64,000 nucleotides of DNA from positions 23,530,277 through 23,594,276 of the forward strand of contig OZ023206.1 of assembly GCA_963995525.1 (NCBI GenBank). The letters run 5' to 3'. Source of the DNA: Escarpia spicata (lineage: Eukaryota; Annelida; Polychaeta; Sabellida; Siboglinidae). The position numbers and the translations under genes are program-made. The notes under the pieces are model-generated. The model saw nothing but the letters and a program-made list of their open reading frames with translations. It did no database searches and was not told where the DNA came from. Shown here piece by piece: positions 50,603-60,958 of the stretch (position 1 is the stretch's first letter; the number at the start of each line of letters is the position of its first letter).

Positions 50603-51232
50603 AAAATAGCGATCTATTCTGAGAAGACTTCAGGTGAAAACGGTTCCACGTTGTCAGAAGTCCTGCGTCACCAGGGACACACCGTGACACTGTTCACAAA
50701 CCAAACTCTTAAGGAGAAAACTGTGAACATACAAGCGGACGTCTACGACGCTCTTGTTGCTCTCGAAGCAGACAGCTTAATGGAAGAAGCAGCAGAGGGA
50801 CTGCTGAATTCTGTGCGGAAGTTTGGAACTGTTATAATCTACATGTCAGACGGTAAGGAGGCCTTACCCAGCCGAGGAACCCTTCTACTCAACAAGCGCC
50901 TTGTCCTACTCAGTGCGAGAGCCATCTGGCAGACAGACGAGTTTCCGGTATTATCCAGGCGAATGTTCGCCATTTTGGAAGATTCCGACCAGAAAGCGCT
51001 GCCACATTTAGATGTCATTGCCACATCGCGACACACGCAAGAACTACCCACCATCATCGGCAAAGCCATCAGCGCTGTAGAGAAGGAAAAGGTAGTGACT
51101 GTCGTAAAAGTAAAATGTCCGGCGTCGCTATCCTTCGACGGCAACCGATTTCACCCAAATGGCAATGCCATGTACATCGTCACCGGCGGAATGAAAGGCT
51201 TCGGCATGGCGACCGTCAAATGGCTCTACTGA
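50603..51232 (+). CDS. PKS exon 9, segment c: degenerate ER nucleotide-binding part and KR start
   Basis: Same frame as segment b. KIAIYSEKTSGENGSTLSEV stands where ER domains have a V-L-I-H-S-G-x-G-G-V-G-x-A Rossmann turn, and the GGVG glycines are absent. The rest of the Rossmann-like fold is recognisable (HTVTLFTN, FGTVIIYMSDGKEAL). The KR catalytic subdomain begins at NAMYIVTGGMKGFGMATVKW, with its NADPH glycines intact. The segment then ends in an in-frame TGA at 51230. Confidence 0.88.
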   Translation, partial: KIAIYSEKTSGENGSTLSEVLRHQGHTVTLFTNQTLKEKTVNIQADVYDALVALEADSLMEEAAEGLLNSVRKFGTVIIYMSDGKEALPSRGTLLLNKRLVLLSARAIWQTDEFPVLSRRMFAILEDSDQKALPHLDVIATSRHTQELPTIIGKAISAVEKEKVVTVVKVKCPASLSFDGNRFHPNGNAMYIVTGGMKGFGMATVKWLY

Positions 51233-52445
51233 AAGGGGGTCAAACACGTGGCTATCATCGGACGAAATGAAGCAACAGAAGAACAGAAATACAACATAGC
51301 TACCCTCGAAGAAGTCGGTTGTCACATTTACGTGTTCAAGGCGGACGTGTCGAACTACAAGAGAATGGAGGTGGTGATTGACAATCTTCAACGCAAGCCT
51401 CATCCGATCGAAGGCATCTTCCACAGCGCAGCAGTGTTCCGCGATGGCTGGATGAAGGAGATGACTCACGAAGACTGGATGCAAGTGATGATGCCCAAGG
51501 CGTACGGAGCCCTCGTTCTACACCAACTGTCGTTGCGCAAGAGCCTGTCATTGCAGCACTTCGTCATGTACTCGTCACACACATGTTTGGTCGGTAATGC
51601 GACTCAAGGCAACTACTGCGTAGCGAATGCCTTCCTACACAGCTTGGGCGACCTGCGACGTTCACTCGGTCTGCCGAGCAGCGTCGCCTGCTTCGGCGTC
51701 ATCAACTCTACAGGCTTCGCCCACCGCAACCAACTCGTCACCATGTACGAAAAGAAGGGCATGTACTCGATATCTCCGAATAAGGCTCTGAACGCAGTAG
51801 CGACAATGATGAGTTTCGACATCGACCACCTCGGCATCACTGCCGCATTCAACAAAATAAAATTTGTCGAAGCTTCCCGTGGCGCAATGCTACAGAACGA
51901 AAGGTATGCAGACGGATTCCTGTCACGTTTCAAGAAGTTGATGGAAGGCGTGACGCTGGGAAGCACAGGTAGCAAATCGATGAAGGATCGAGTTCGTGAA
52001 GCAACTCCAGACGAAGGAAAGGAAATCATTATGAATCACCTTTCGGCGTCTCTGGCGAAACTTCTTGGTGACGAAGAATCACAAAGGTCAGACGATTCTT
52101 CACCTGTCAACCTTGGCGTCGACTCTCTCATAGCGACTGACCTCAGCAACGAAGTAATGACTGTTTTCGACATCCAGTTTCTGCCCGTTGAACTGTTGAA
52201 TGACACAACTACATTGGTCTCCGTCTGCAACTCGATCTACGTAAAGGTGATGTACGATGAAGGTTCCTCATTAGGCACATCGGCGACAGAAACAGACAAA
52301 GAAAACGACGAGGCGCCGAAACTACCCAACTGGTTACAGAAAGCCAATAACCCCGACAAAGTTCTTGCACAACTGGTGTGCTTCCCACCCAACGGCGGTG
52401 GCGCCACCAACTTGGAACTGGCCGAGTTATTTGGAGAAGCAGGGG
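51233..52445 (+). CDS. PKS exon 9, segment d: KR catalytic part, ACP, TE start
   Basis: Same frame after the TGA: KGVKHVAIIGRNE, then GIFHSAAVFRDG. Catalytic Ser (about 1914) and Tyr (about 1927) are 13 residues apart in FVMYSSHTC and GNYCVANAF, so KR looks active. ACP: the phosphopantetheine Ser (about 2097) in LGVDSLIATDL. TE starts at AQLVCFPPNGGGATNLELAE. The frame is lost in the GGGG run at 52442-52445. Confidence 0.93.
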
Positions 52446-53105
52446 TGGGAGATGTTCATGGTTGAGCCGCCGGGTTGGGAGGCGAGGTTCACGGAGACGC
52501 CCGTAGACGACCTGCAAGAGATGGTTCAGTCGGTGAGTGGCGAGTTGACACAGCTGCTCTCGCCCGACCGCTTCGTCTTCTACGGCCACAGTCTGGGCGC
52601 GCTGCTGGCATTCGAGAGTGCCCACTACCTGCAGGCGAAGCACAATCTCTGTCCACGACACCTCTATGTGGCCGCATGGTCAGCACCTACCATTCCAATC
52701 AAACAACCCCAGAACGTACCAAAATATGTGTTCGACCCGTCCACGCCAATTAGTGTTCTCACGTCTTACATTCCACATTTCACCTACCTCGACCCGCGTC
52801 TGGCTTCCAATCCAGCTATCTTGAAGAGATTGAAGCCGTGCCTGGCTGCGGTTGTAAAGATCTGCATCGCCTATTCGTACAGGCACGCCGACCGACTGCC
52901 TTGTAACACCACGGCGTTGAGCGGAAGCAACGACTTGTTTGCGCCATCCAGCAAAATGGCTGGATGGGCCAACATGGTGGACCGGAAATACAAGTACGAC
53001 AGCAAAGTCTACTGCGGAGCTCACATGTTTCTAGAAGACCCGGATGTCAGCAAGGCGGTTGTTGCAAAGATAAAGGCAGACTTCGAAAAGTTGCGTGACG
53101 GTTAG
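52446..53105 (+). CDS. PKS exon 9, segment e: thioesterase
   Basis: The frame resumes as WEMFMVEPPGWEARFTETPV. The nucleophile Ser (about 2252) is in FYGHSLGALLAFE, the Asp in SGSNDLFAP and the His in YCGAHMFLEDPDV. C-F-P-x-x-G-G-G, G-H-S-L-G-A and G-x-H-x-F-L are signatures of type II thioesterases and the medium-chain hydrolase OLAH, and differ from the G-Y-S-F/Y-G form of vertebrate FAS. TAG at 53103. No AATAAA in the next 100 bases. Confidence 0.92.
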   Translation, partial: WEMFMVEPPGWEARFTETPVDDLQEMVQSVSGELTQLLSPDRFVFYGHSLGALLAFESAHYLQAKHNLCPRHLYVAAWSAPTIPIKQPQNVPKYVFDPSTPISVLTSYIPHFTYLDPRLASNPAILKRLKPCLAAVVKICIAYSYRHADRLPCNTTALSGSNDLFAPSSKMAGWANMVDRKYKYDSKVYCGAHMFLEDPDVSKAVVAKIKADFEKLRDG

Positions 53106-53225
53106 TGAGGTCACAATCAAAAACATGACCGGAGGATTTTCATTTTGAACATAAACATAATATGTCAAAATTATGCAAGCACAATATTAGTGTGTGTGCT
53201 TGTGTTTATATGTATATATATTACC

Positions 53226-53283
53226 ACACGCACACACACACACACGCACACGCACACGCACACGCACACGCACACGCACACGC

Positions 53284-53333
<50 letters not shown>
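53226..53333. repeat. (AC)n / (CACACG)n microsatellite
   Basis: AC run, then about ten CACACG hexamers, then AC again. It lies at the 3' end of the RTE-like LINE on the minus strand and may have grown from its 3' terminal simple repeat. Confidence 0.96.
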
Positions 53334-53335
<2 letters not shown>

Positions 53336-54845
53336 CCTCAGTGTGTCGTTTCCTAATCTGCCTGTCTTGCGCTATCCTCTGCCAGCTGGTGCCCTTCCAG
53401 TAGTCGTCCTGTTCGTCTCTCCACCGTCTCCCTTCGTAAGGTCTCGAGGTTGTGATACGCGATGTCCATCGGTTATCTCGTAGTCTGCTAATGTGCCCTG
53501 CCCAGGTCCATTTCTGTCTTCTGATTTGTTCTATCACCTCTATGACCTTTGTCTTCTGTCTTACCCAGATGTTTGTTTTTGTCTTCTGATATATGATGTT
53601 TAACATACTTCTGTCCATCTTTGTTTGTGCGGCTGCTAGTTTGTTCTTTGCCTGGATGGTGAGTGCCCATGTTTCCCCGGCGTATGTCATCGCTGGAAGT
53701 ACGCATGAGTTGAAGACTTATCTCTTAAAGCAGGTTCCAAAGTTACCCTTGAAGATGTCCCGGTGTTTGGCGAAAGCTGTCCAACCGGCGGTGATCCTTC
53801 TTTGAATCTTCTTGTCTTGTCGCTGTCCCAGATTAGCTTTCATCGTTCTGTATCTGCGTCGTGTTTATATATATCGGTGTGTAATTTTCTAGCATCACTT
53901 TTGTCTTCGAGATGTGCATCCTTAGACATTGTTTTTCACTTTTATCAGCTAGCTCCTGCAGCATGTTTTGTAGTTATTGCGGTGTAGTAATGCATATGAG
54001 TATGTTGTCGGCGAAGCGAAGATGGCTGAGATATTCTCAGTCTATTCTCAAGCCTCTGGTTTCCCATGTCAGTCTTCGGAATAAGCTTTCGAGTGTTGCC
54101 GTGAACAGCTTGGGCGATATGGTGTCACTCTGTCGTACTCCTCTCTTGATGTTGACCTTGTTGCTCTTTTTGTGTAGGTGGACTGTCACCAAGCTGTTAG
54201 TGTAGATGTCTTTCAGTAGATCGATGTACACATCTTCTATCCCTTGTTCTTGAAGGGAGGTCAGTATTGCTTAAGTTTGCACCGAGTCGAAAGCCTTCTC
54301 TTTCAGATGGTTTACGACGTGTATGTGATCTGTCGTTGAGTACCTGCTTGCTCTCGTGGTTCGTTTTCGTCGAGTTTCTTCTCTAGCCTATTCGTTAGTA
54401 TCTATGCGAGTAATTTGTAGATGTTTGTAACAACCATATCGGTCTGTTGTTCTTTAAGTCTTTCTTGTTTCCCTTCTTGAAGATAATCTCCATCTTCGCG
54501 TTCTTTCAAGAGGTGGGTATTCGTCTTTCTGATAAGCATTTAGTATACAGCTTAGCCAGTGTCTTCGAGATGATATCTTCTGCTTTTAATGTTTCAATGT
54601 TTACATGGACTTTGCCTGTTGTCTTCCCATTCTTCATGTATCATGGTGTTATCTCTGGTATTTTCGGGTCGGTGTGAATTATGGTACTCTGTTCACTGTC
54701 ATATAGCTCTGTGTATAATTCCTCTATTCGTTCCATGATCATATCTTGGTTTTGTATTTCTCTACTCTGCTTTTCTAGAAGTGTAATCAGTCTGTCTCGG
54801 CCCAGTGCCTGTGCTCTTCTTGCTTTGCAAACATATAAATACACA
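53334..54845 (-). pseudogene. RTE-like non-LTR retrotransposon, 5'-truncated and decayed
   Basis: Minus-strand pieces in order. AQALGRDRLITLLEKQSREI and ELYTELYDSEQ (54810-54680) are the pre-RT region. VYIDLLKDIYTNS then GVRQSDTISPKLFTATLES (54230-54080) is the RT palm block with the Gly-Asp changed to Ser-Asp. The C-terminal part runs MTYAGETWALTIQAKNKLAA, WTWAGHISRLRDNRWTSRIT and WKGTSWQRIAQDRQ (53690-53350). Many frameshifts; the catalytic ADD region (about 53980) is degraded. Its 3' end points toward the PKS 3' end, about 230 bases from the PKS stop. The endonuclease is missing. Confidence 0.85.
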
Positions 54846-56270
54846 TATATATAATGTACCAGTGACTTGTCAACCAGAAGATATCGTATAAGACTATCAC
54901 TTTATTCATCCTTCGTAAAGATGGGGGATGATTATGCAATAATTATATAAACAAATACATAAAAAAGTGTTTTTTATTATTCTATATGTAGCACATATGT
55001 AGTTGTACTTAGCATGATTCAGCTGTCGATTGATGTCTACATATAAGCACTTAGACTGGAAGAGGGACATATATAAAATGAGTATCCAGAATATATGAGA
55101 AGTATTTGAATGTATAGTCAATTAACGGTCTATACGTTTATGAAAAGGTCAAGCACTGTCATTTTGCGCGAAAACGGATTGGTGCATTCATGTGTCAACT
55201 ATCAACTTGGAAATGTAACATGTGTCTGTTCAACAACAATGAGCACTACACGATGATGCCTACGTTTTGGAATGTTAAATCGTTATTCTTTTAAATTATT
55301 TAAGCTATTTTACGTTTTAATTATAACATTTAATTCCGTTCACCGAACGTCACCACGCTACTATGTTACTAGAAAACAATAAGTTGCTTAAATTTACTTT
55401 CTTACCAATAATAATGCTATGAACAAGAATAATGAATATTATGGACATGTACTGTTATCATAATTTACATATGATAGCAATTAAACTAAACGTTGCACAC
55501 ATTATGGGTATTCTGTTTCTATGTCATATACATACAATAACAATAGTATTAGCCTATTTATTACTGCAACAGAGGCGTAAGGCGTTGCCGTTTTTGAGAA
55601 TGTCTACTTGGGGAATTGTCCCAAAAGTGCACTTTCGACGGAAGAAACAGACACACTATTGAAAAAGTTAATTACACACGCCTACGCACACGCACATATT
55701 TATACATGTTATTAACTGCAAGCGCGTCTACGGACAAAACACGGCAGACGGCCATATAAGCGGGTCAAGGGATTATTATGTTTACCTGTTATGAGCGACA
55801 CAACACGCCGATAACATAAATCATTGTCATCTCAAGTGACAAGTTAAGACAGTAAAAATTTACATGATATAACTTTCACAACTATTAAAAAAAGAAAGAA
55901 GGAAATATTGGCCCACAAATCACTATCCGTTGTATTAATTGTGCCCCGTTATCCGCCAGATAGAGTACCTCTCATTATTCTTATTCTATACTCCAACCTG
56001 CTGTGGGAGACCACCTATGTTTGAGAATCTGCTTTGGTTGTATAGAAGAAAAACAAAAACAAAAAAAGCCTGAAGGTTGTTTTTTGTGTGCTACCATTGA
56101 GGGTGTAAATCGAAGTTTCTGTTGGTGAACCTGAAGGTGGTTGGAGAACCTCAAAGGTGGTTACAAATCAAATCGAGGTTTTCGTGGAGCCACAACAAGA
56201 GCTGACATTTTTCATGATCCGAAACAGCGATAGCGGTGTGGTGCTAAGGCCCCGGCTCAGCCCGCCAATA
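54846..56270. other. AT-rich intergenic stretch
   Basis: No recognised gene. Around 56080-56180 phrases like GAACCTGAAGGTGG and GAACCTCAAAGGTGG form a short imperfect duplication. Confidence 0.4.
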
Positions 56271-56554
56271 TTAAGTTAAATAACATTTTAAATGAGTTTT
56301 AAACTTCGCATACTCTTTTCAAATAATGGTATAAATAGTAAGCCTGTTCATTGCGAACTCATGTCACTACGTCCGCTCAAACGGAGTCATATGCGTATCA
56401 CAAAGCATCCAGCCTTTCAGATATTGCTGACGTCACCACAGTTAGTGCAGCTTATCGCGCCGTATCCTTTAGCACGGCAAGCGACGTTGAAGCCTGTTGT
56501 TTCACACTGTACATGAAATTACAGTCATTGAATTTAGCAAGTTCGAGTATTCGC

Positions 56555-56670
56555 AATGTTCAAACCGCAATAACTCAACAAGTAAAAAAATTATGTATGC
56601 ATCCAGCGACATTAGTAGGAAACGTTATTCTCGTTACGGTTATATAAAATGATATTAAATTCCGCGAGTG
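56555..56670. repeat. Dispersed repeat family B, partial copy
   Basis: CAATAACTCAACAAGTAAAA, then TATGCATCCAGCGACATTAG and GATATTAAATTCCGCGAG, line up with the internal block at 18950-19055. About 70% identity by eye. Confidence 0.5.
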
Positions 56671-56920
56671 TAACTGTAGGTACGGACTGAAACACCAACC
56701 CGCATTAATGCACGCCATATTAAAGCATAGCGATGCTACCTGCGGTGACGTCAAAACAACCGCTAGGTGTCACAACAAATTGTGCAGAAGATGTCCAGAA
56801 AAGAGCGACCAAAAGAGGCCTTGAACAGAGTGAAGTATGGGATTAAACATAAGTTGAATATCAGGAAACTATTTTTAGAGTATTTTTAATTAAGATTGGG
56901 AATAAAAAAGGTTTCATGAC

Positions 56921-59900
56921 TATAGGAGGGATAGAGTGGGGAGTGATCGGGTGGGAGAGATCGGACGGGAGAGATAGATCGGGTGGAAGAGATCGTGTCG
57001 GAGGATTCGGGTGGACGAGAACGGCTGGAAGAGATCAGGTGGGAACGACCGGGTGGGAGGGACAGGGTATGGAGGGATCAGGTGGGAGGGAAAGGGTGGG
57101 AGGAATCGGTATGGGAGGGACACGGTGGGGAGTGATCGGGTTGGAGGGAAAGGGAGGAGAGGCATCAGGTTGGAGGGACATGATGGGGAGAGATTGGGTG
57201 GGAGGGAGAAGATGGGAGGGAGAGGGTAGAGATAGATCGGATGAGAGGGTGGGAGGGACAGAGTGAGGAGAGATCGGCTGGGAGTGATCGGTTGGGAGGG
57301 ACAGGGTGAGGAGAGATCGTGTGGGAGGGGTCTGATGGAAAGGACAGGGTGAGGAGAGATCGGGTAGGGAGGGATCGGGTGGGGAGGGATCAATTGGGAG
57401 GGACAGGGTGGGGAGAGATCGGTTGGGAAGGACAGGGTGGGGAGGTATCGGGAGGGAGGGATCAGGTGGGAGGGACAGGGTGGAGCGGTATCGGACGGGA
57501 GGAATCGGGTGGGAGGGACAGGGTGGGGATGGAACAGGTGGGAGAGATCGGGTGGGGAGAGAGCGGTTGGGAGAAATCAGGTGGGGAAGGATCGGGTGGG
57601 AGAGATCGGTTGGGAGGGATCGGTTGGGGAGGGATCGGGTGTGAGCGATTGGGTGGGGAGGGGTCAGGTGGGAGGGACAAGGTGGGGATGGAACAGGTGG
57701 GAGAGATCGGGTGGGGAGAGATCGGTTGGGAGAGATCGGGTGGGGAGAGGTCGGTTGGGAGAGATCGGGTTGGGAGTTATCGGGTGGAAGAGATCTGGTG
57801 GGAGTGTTCGGGTGGGAGGGATCGGGTGGGATAGATCGTGTGGGGGTGGCATGGATCGGGTGGGAGAGATCGCGTGGTGGAGGTCGGGTTGGAGTGCTCG
57901 GGTGGGAGGGATTGGATGGGAGAGATCGGGTGGTAGAGGTCTGATGGTGAGCGATCGGGTGGGACGGATCAGGTGAGACAGATTGGGATGGGATTTTACG
58001 ATTGAGAGGGATCAGGTGTGAGGGAACGGGTGGGCAGGGATCAGTTGTGAGAGATCGGTTGGAAGAGATTAGTTGATAGAGATCGGGGGGAGTGCTCGGG
58101 TTGGAGGGATCGGGTGTGAGAGATCGGGTGAGGTGGTAGTGATCGGGTGGGAGGATAGAGTGGGAAGGACAGGGTAGGGAGAGATAAGGTGGGAGTGTAC
58201 GGGTGGAAGAGATTGGGTGGGAGACATCGGTTGGGAGGGATCGGTTGAGAGGGATCGTTTGGGAGGGATCGGGTGGGGAGAGATCGGGTGGGAGGAACAG
58301 GGTGGGGTGGTATCGGCTTGGAGCGACAGGGTGGAGAGGGATCAGGGTGGTGGTTCAGGGTGGGGAGACATTGAGTGGGAGGGAGAGGGCTGGCGGAACA
58401 TGGTGGGGAGGTATCATGTGGAGGAACAGGGTGGGGAGAGTTTCAGTGGGAGGAATCGTTTTTGAGGACAGGGTATGAATAGATCTGGTGAGAGGGAGTG
58501 GGTGGATAGGGAGTCGGTAGGAAGGACAGGATGAGGAGAGATTGGGTGGGAAGAATCGGCTGGAAATATCAGATGTGAGGTATCGGGTAGGAGGGATCGG
58601 GTGTGGGGAACAGGGTGGGAAGAGATCGGGTGGGGAGGGATCGGGTGGGATGGATCGGGTGTGCGGGATCAGGTGGGAGTGACCGGGTGGGAGAGTTCGG
58701 GTGGGAGAGATCGGGTGGGAGAGATCGGTTGATGGAGTTCGGGTGGGAGGGATCGGGTTAGAGAGATCGCGTGAGGTGAGATGGATCGGGTGGTAGAGGT
58801 CGGGTGGGAGGGCTTGTCTGGGAGGGATCGGTTGGGGGTGGAAGGGATCGGGTGGGAGAGATCAGGTGGTAGAGGTCGGATGGTGTCCGATCGGGTATGA
58901 CTGATATTGTGGGAGAGATCGGGTGGGATTGTTTGGTTGGCAGGGATCAGGTGTGAGGGAACAGGTGGACAGGGATTGGTGGGAGAGATCGGTTGGTAGA
59001 GGTCGGGGGGAGGGCTCGTGAGGGAGGGATCGGGTGGGAGAGATCGGGTGAGGTGTGTGGTAGTGATCGGGTGGGATAGAGCGGGTGGTAGGATAGCGTG
59101 GGAGGGACAGGTTCGGGAAAGGTAGTGTGGGAGGGACGGGGTAGGGAGGGGTCGGGTGGTTAGGGATGGAGTGGGGATGGGAGGGATCGGGTTGAAGGGA
59201 TCGGGAGTGGAGGCACCGGATGGGAGAGATCAGGCGGGAGAGTTCTGGTGGGAAGGATAGGGCGGGAGGGATCGGATGGGAGGGATCTGCTGGGAGGGAT
59301 CGGCTGGGAGAGATCGTGTGGGGGTGGCGGGTTTGGGTGGGAGACATCGGGTTGGAGGGCTCGGGTGGGAGGGTTTGGATGGGAGACATCTGGTGGGACG
59401 GATCAGGTGGGAGAAATCGGGTGGGATTTTACGGGTGAGATGGATCAGATGTAAGGGAACGGGTAGGCATGGATCAGGTAGGAGAGATCGGTTGATACAG
59501 ATCGGGGGAGGGCTCGGGTGGGAAGGATCTGGTGGGAGAAATTGGGTGTGAGAGATCCGGTGAGGTGGTAGTGATCGGATGGTATAGAGCGGGTGAGAGG
59601 ATAGGGTGGGAAGGACAGGGTATGGAGAGATATGGTGGGAGGGTTCGGGTGGGAGGGATCAGGTGTGAGGGATCGGAAAGGGGGGGATCGGGTGGAAGTG
59701 GGAGAGATTGGGTGGGAGTGATCGGGTGTCAGTCATCGGGTGGGAGGGTTCGGATGGGAGGTATGGGGGGAGAGATACCGCGTGTTAGGGAAGTGGTTGT
59801 GATCGTGTGGTATAGAGCGGGTGGGGAGAGATAGTGTGGGAGGGACAGGGTAGGGAGTGATCGGCTGGTGAGGGATCGAGTGGGGATGGGAGGGATCGGG

Positions 59901-60197
59901 TTGAAGGGATCGGAAGTGGAGGGACCGGGTGGGAGAGATCAGGTGGGAGAGATTGGGTGGGAGTGATCGGGTGGGAGGGATCGGGTAGGAGAGATCGGGT
60001 AGGAGAGATCGGATGGGAGTGTTCGGGTGGGAGGGATCTGGTGGGAGAGATCGGGTGGAATAGATCGGGTGGGATCAATCGGTTGGTAGAGATCGGGTGG
60101 GAGGGATCGCGATGAAGAGATCGGGTGTAACAGATCGGGTGGGGGAGATCGAGTGGGGTGGGAGAGATCTGGAGGGGAGGGACAGTATGGGGAGATA
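56921..60197 (+). repeat. 3.3-kb G-rich minisatellite, ~15-bp unit GATCGGGTGGGAGRG
   Basis: Over 200 diverged copies of a 14-16 bp unit built on GATCGGGTGGGAGAG or GGATCGGGTGGGAGG. The plus strand is almost free of C outside GATC, so strand asymmetry is extreme. Higher-order repeats of several hundred bases are suggested by recurring longer phrases such as AGGACAGGGTGGGGA and GTGGTAGTGATCGG. Long Gly/Arg/Trp frames (plus) and Ser/Pro frames (minus) are by-products of a period divisible by three. Confidence 0.97.
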
Positions 60198-60480
60198 TCC
60201 TACCCAAGTGGCAGTGCTAACTAAGTAGCAGTGCAGTGTGCTATTGGAAACAAAACTTTACGTTGTTAAAGCTGATACACAATGGGATATAACAACAGAA
60301 CAAAACATTGTTTATTACGTACCAGAAACTTTAAATTGTTGTACAATAGCGTGAGCCATCAAATCACTGTTAAGCGATGTTGATCTTCCTCGTGGTCTCT
60401 TGTTAGAGACGGGATGTCCCATTATTTGAGAGGAGACGACACCAATTCCCTCCTCTTTTTTTAAAGTTCGAATATTGGAG
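60198..60480. other. Junction of minisatellite and Gypsy 3' region
   Basis: A short duplicated phrase, AAGTGGCAGTGCTAACT and AAGTAGCAGTGCA, sits at 60205-60235 right at the array edge. After it, minus-strand sequence continues from the Gypsy-like C-terminus as untranslated or decayed sequence. Confidence 0.4.
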
Positions 60481-60483
60481 GAA

Positions 60484-60958
60484 TTAGAGTCGTAGTTTAC
60501 TGGGAGAAATCTTCTGACGTTTGCTACTTTGCAGTTCGTTGTGGGAGGACGATGGAATGTCTCGTTCAACGTGGCCAGTGTTGCTACCTTCCGCAGTGTT
60601 GTGGACACGAACATCGCTCTCTCTCGACTGTACCGTGTCTGGTTTGATGTATCGGCGGTTGCGCCAGTAGACACGACCACTGGGCAGTTTCACATGATAG
60701 TCGCGGTGTCGGCCAATTCCGACGATCACGCCTACTTTATCCCACCTTTTTTGTAAGGGGATTTTGCAATCTTACTTGTGCGTCAATGCGTAGCTGCTGT
60801 AGACGGCGGGGTTGCCTGTTGTAACGCTCTTCGCCCCGGGCGTGTGTTTGCACGCAGCCAGCATCCTGCTTATCCGCCACATTTTGCCACTTGTCGGTAT
60901 GCGGGTACTGCCGATCACAGTGGGTGTCCAAATAGGATTTGTACGGAGGAGAGGCCAC
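60484..60958 (-). pseudogene. Ty3/Gypsy-like pol C-terminal end
   Basis: Minus-strand frames carry QPRRLQQLRIDAQVRLQNP (60960-60770) and, one frame away, VGIGRHRDYHVKLPSGRVYW then RNRRYIKP (60725-60640). This is the usual chromo-like/GPY-F-type end of invertebrate Gypsy pol, where a binding strand ends in a Y-x-V-x-L-P-S-G-R block. A frameshift lies near 60735. Confidence 0.65.

Larger units (their letters stand above)
41609..53105 (+). pseudogene. Animal FAS-like polyketide synthase, nine coding exons, four lesions in last exon
   Basis: Joined exons encode about 2,420 residues, close to animal fatty acid synthase length. Domain order: KS (1-~430), AT (~535-840), DH (~925-1225), KR structural subdomain (~1240-1450), degenerate ER (~1460-1770), KR (~1775-2040), ACP (~2065-2135), TE (~2170-2420). 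No methyltransferase-sized insert lies between DH and the KR subdomain. Expected role: a cytosolic iterative megasynthase making a reduced or partly reduced acyl chain from malonyl-type units on the ACP, released by the TE. Exons 1-8 splice with intact frames and GT-AG sites. Exon 9 has a 2-base shift at 49496-49501, TAA at 50600, TGA at 51230 and a 1-base shift at 52442-52445. Removing the three surplus bases restores a multiple of three, so the shifts look like simple run-length changes. Either a young pseudogene or a copy with assembly errors. Confidence 0.93.

Noticed and set aside
51230..51232. TGA as selenocysteine or programmed readthrough
   Set aside because: A second stop (TAA) and two frameshifts occur in the same exon, the site is not a Cys/Sec position in KR domains, and no SECIS-like context was seen. 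Decay or error is simpler.
56916..59834. Long Gly/Arg/Trp-rich plus-strand and Ser/Pro-rich minus-strand frames
   Set aside because: By-products of a ~15-bp G-rich tandem repeat whose period is divisible by three. Frames are open on both strands at once.
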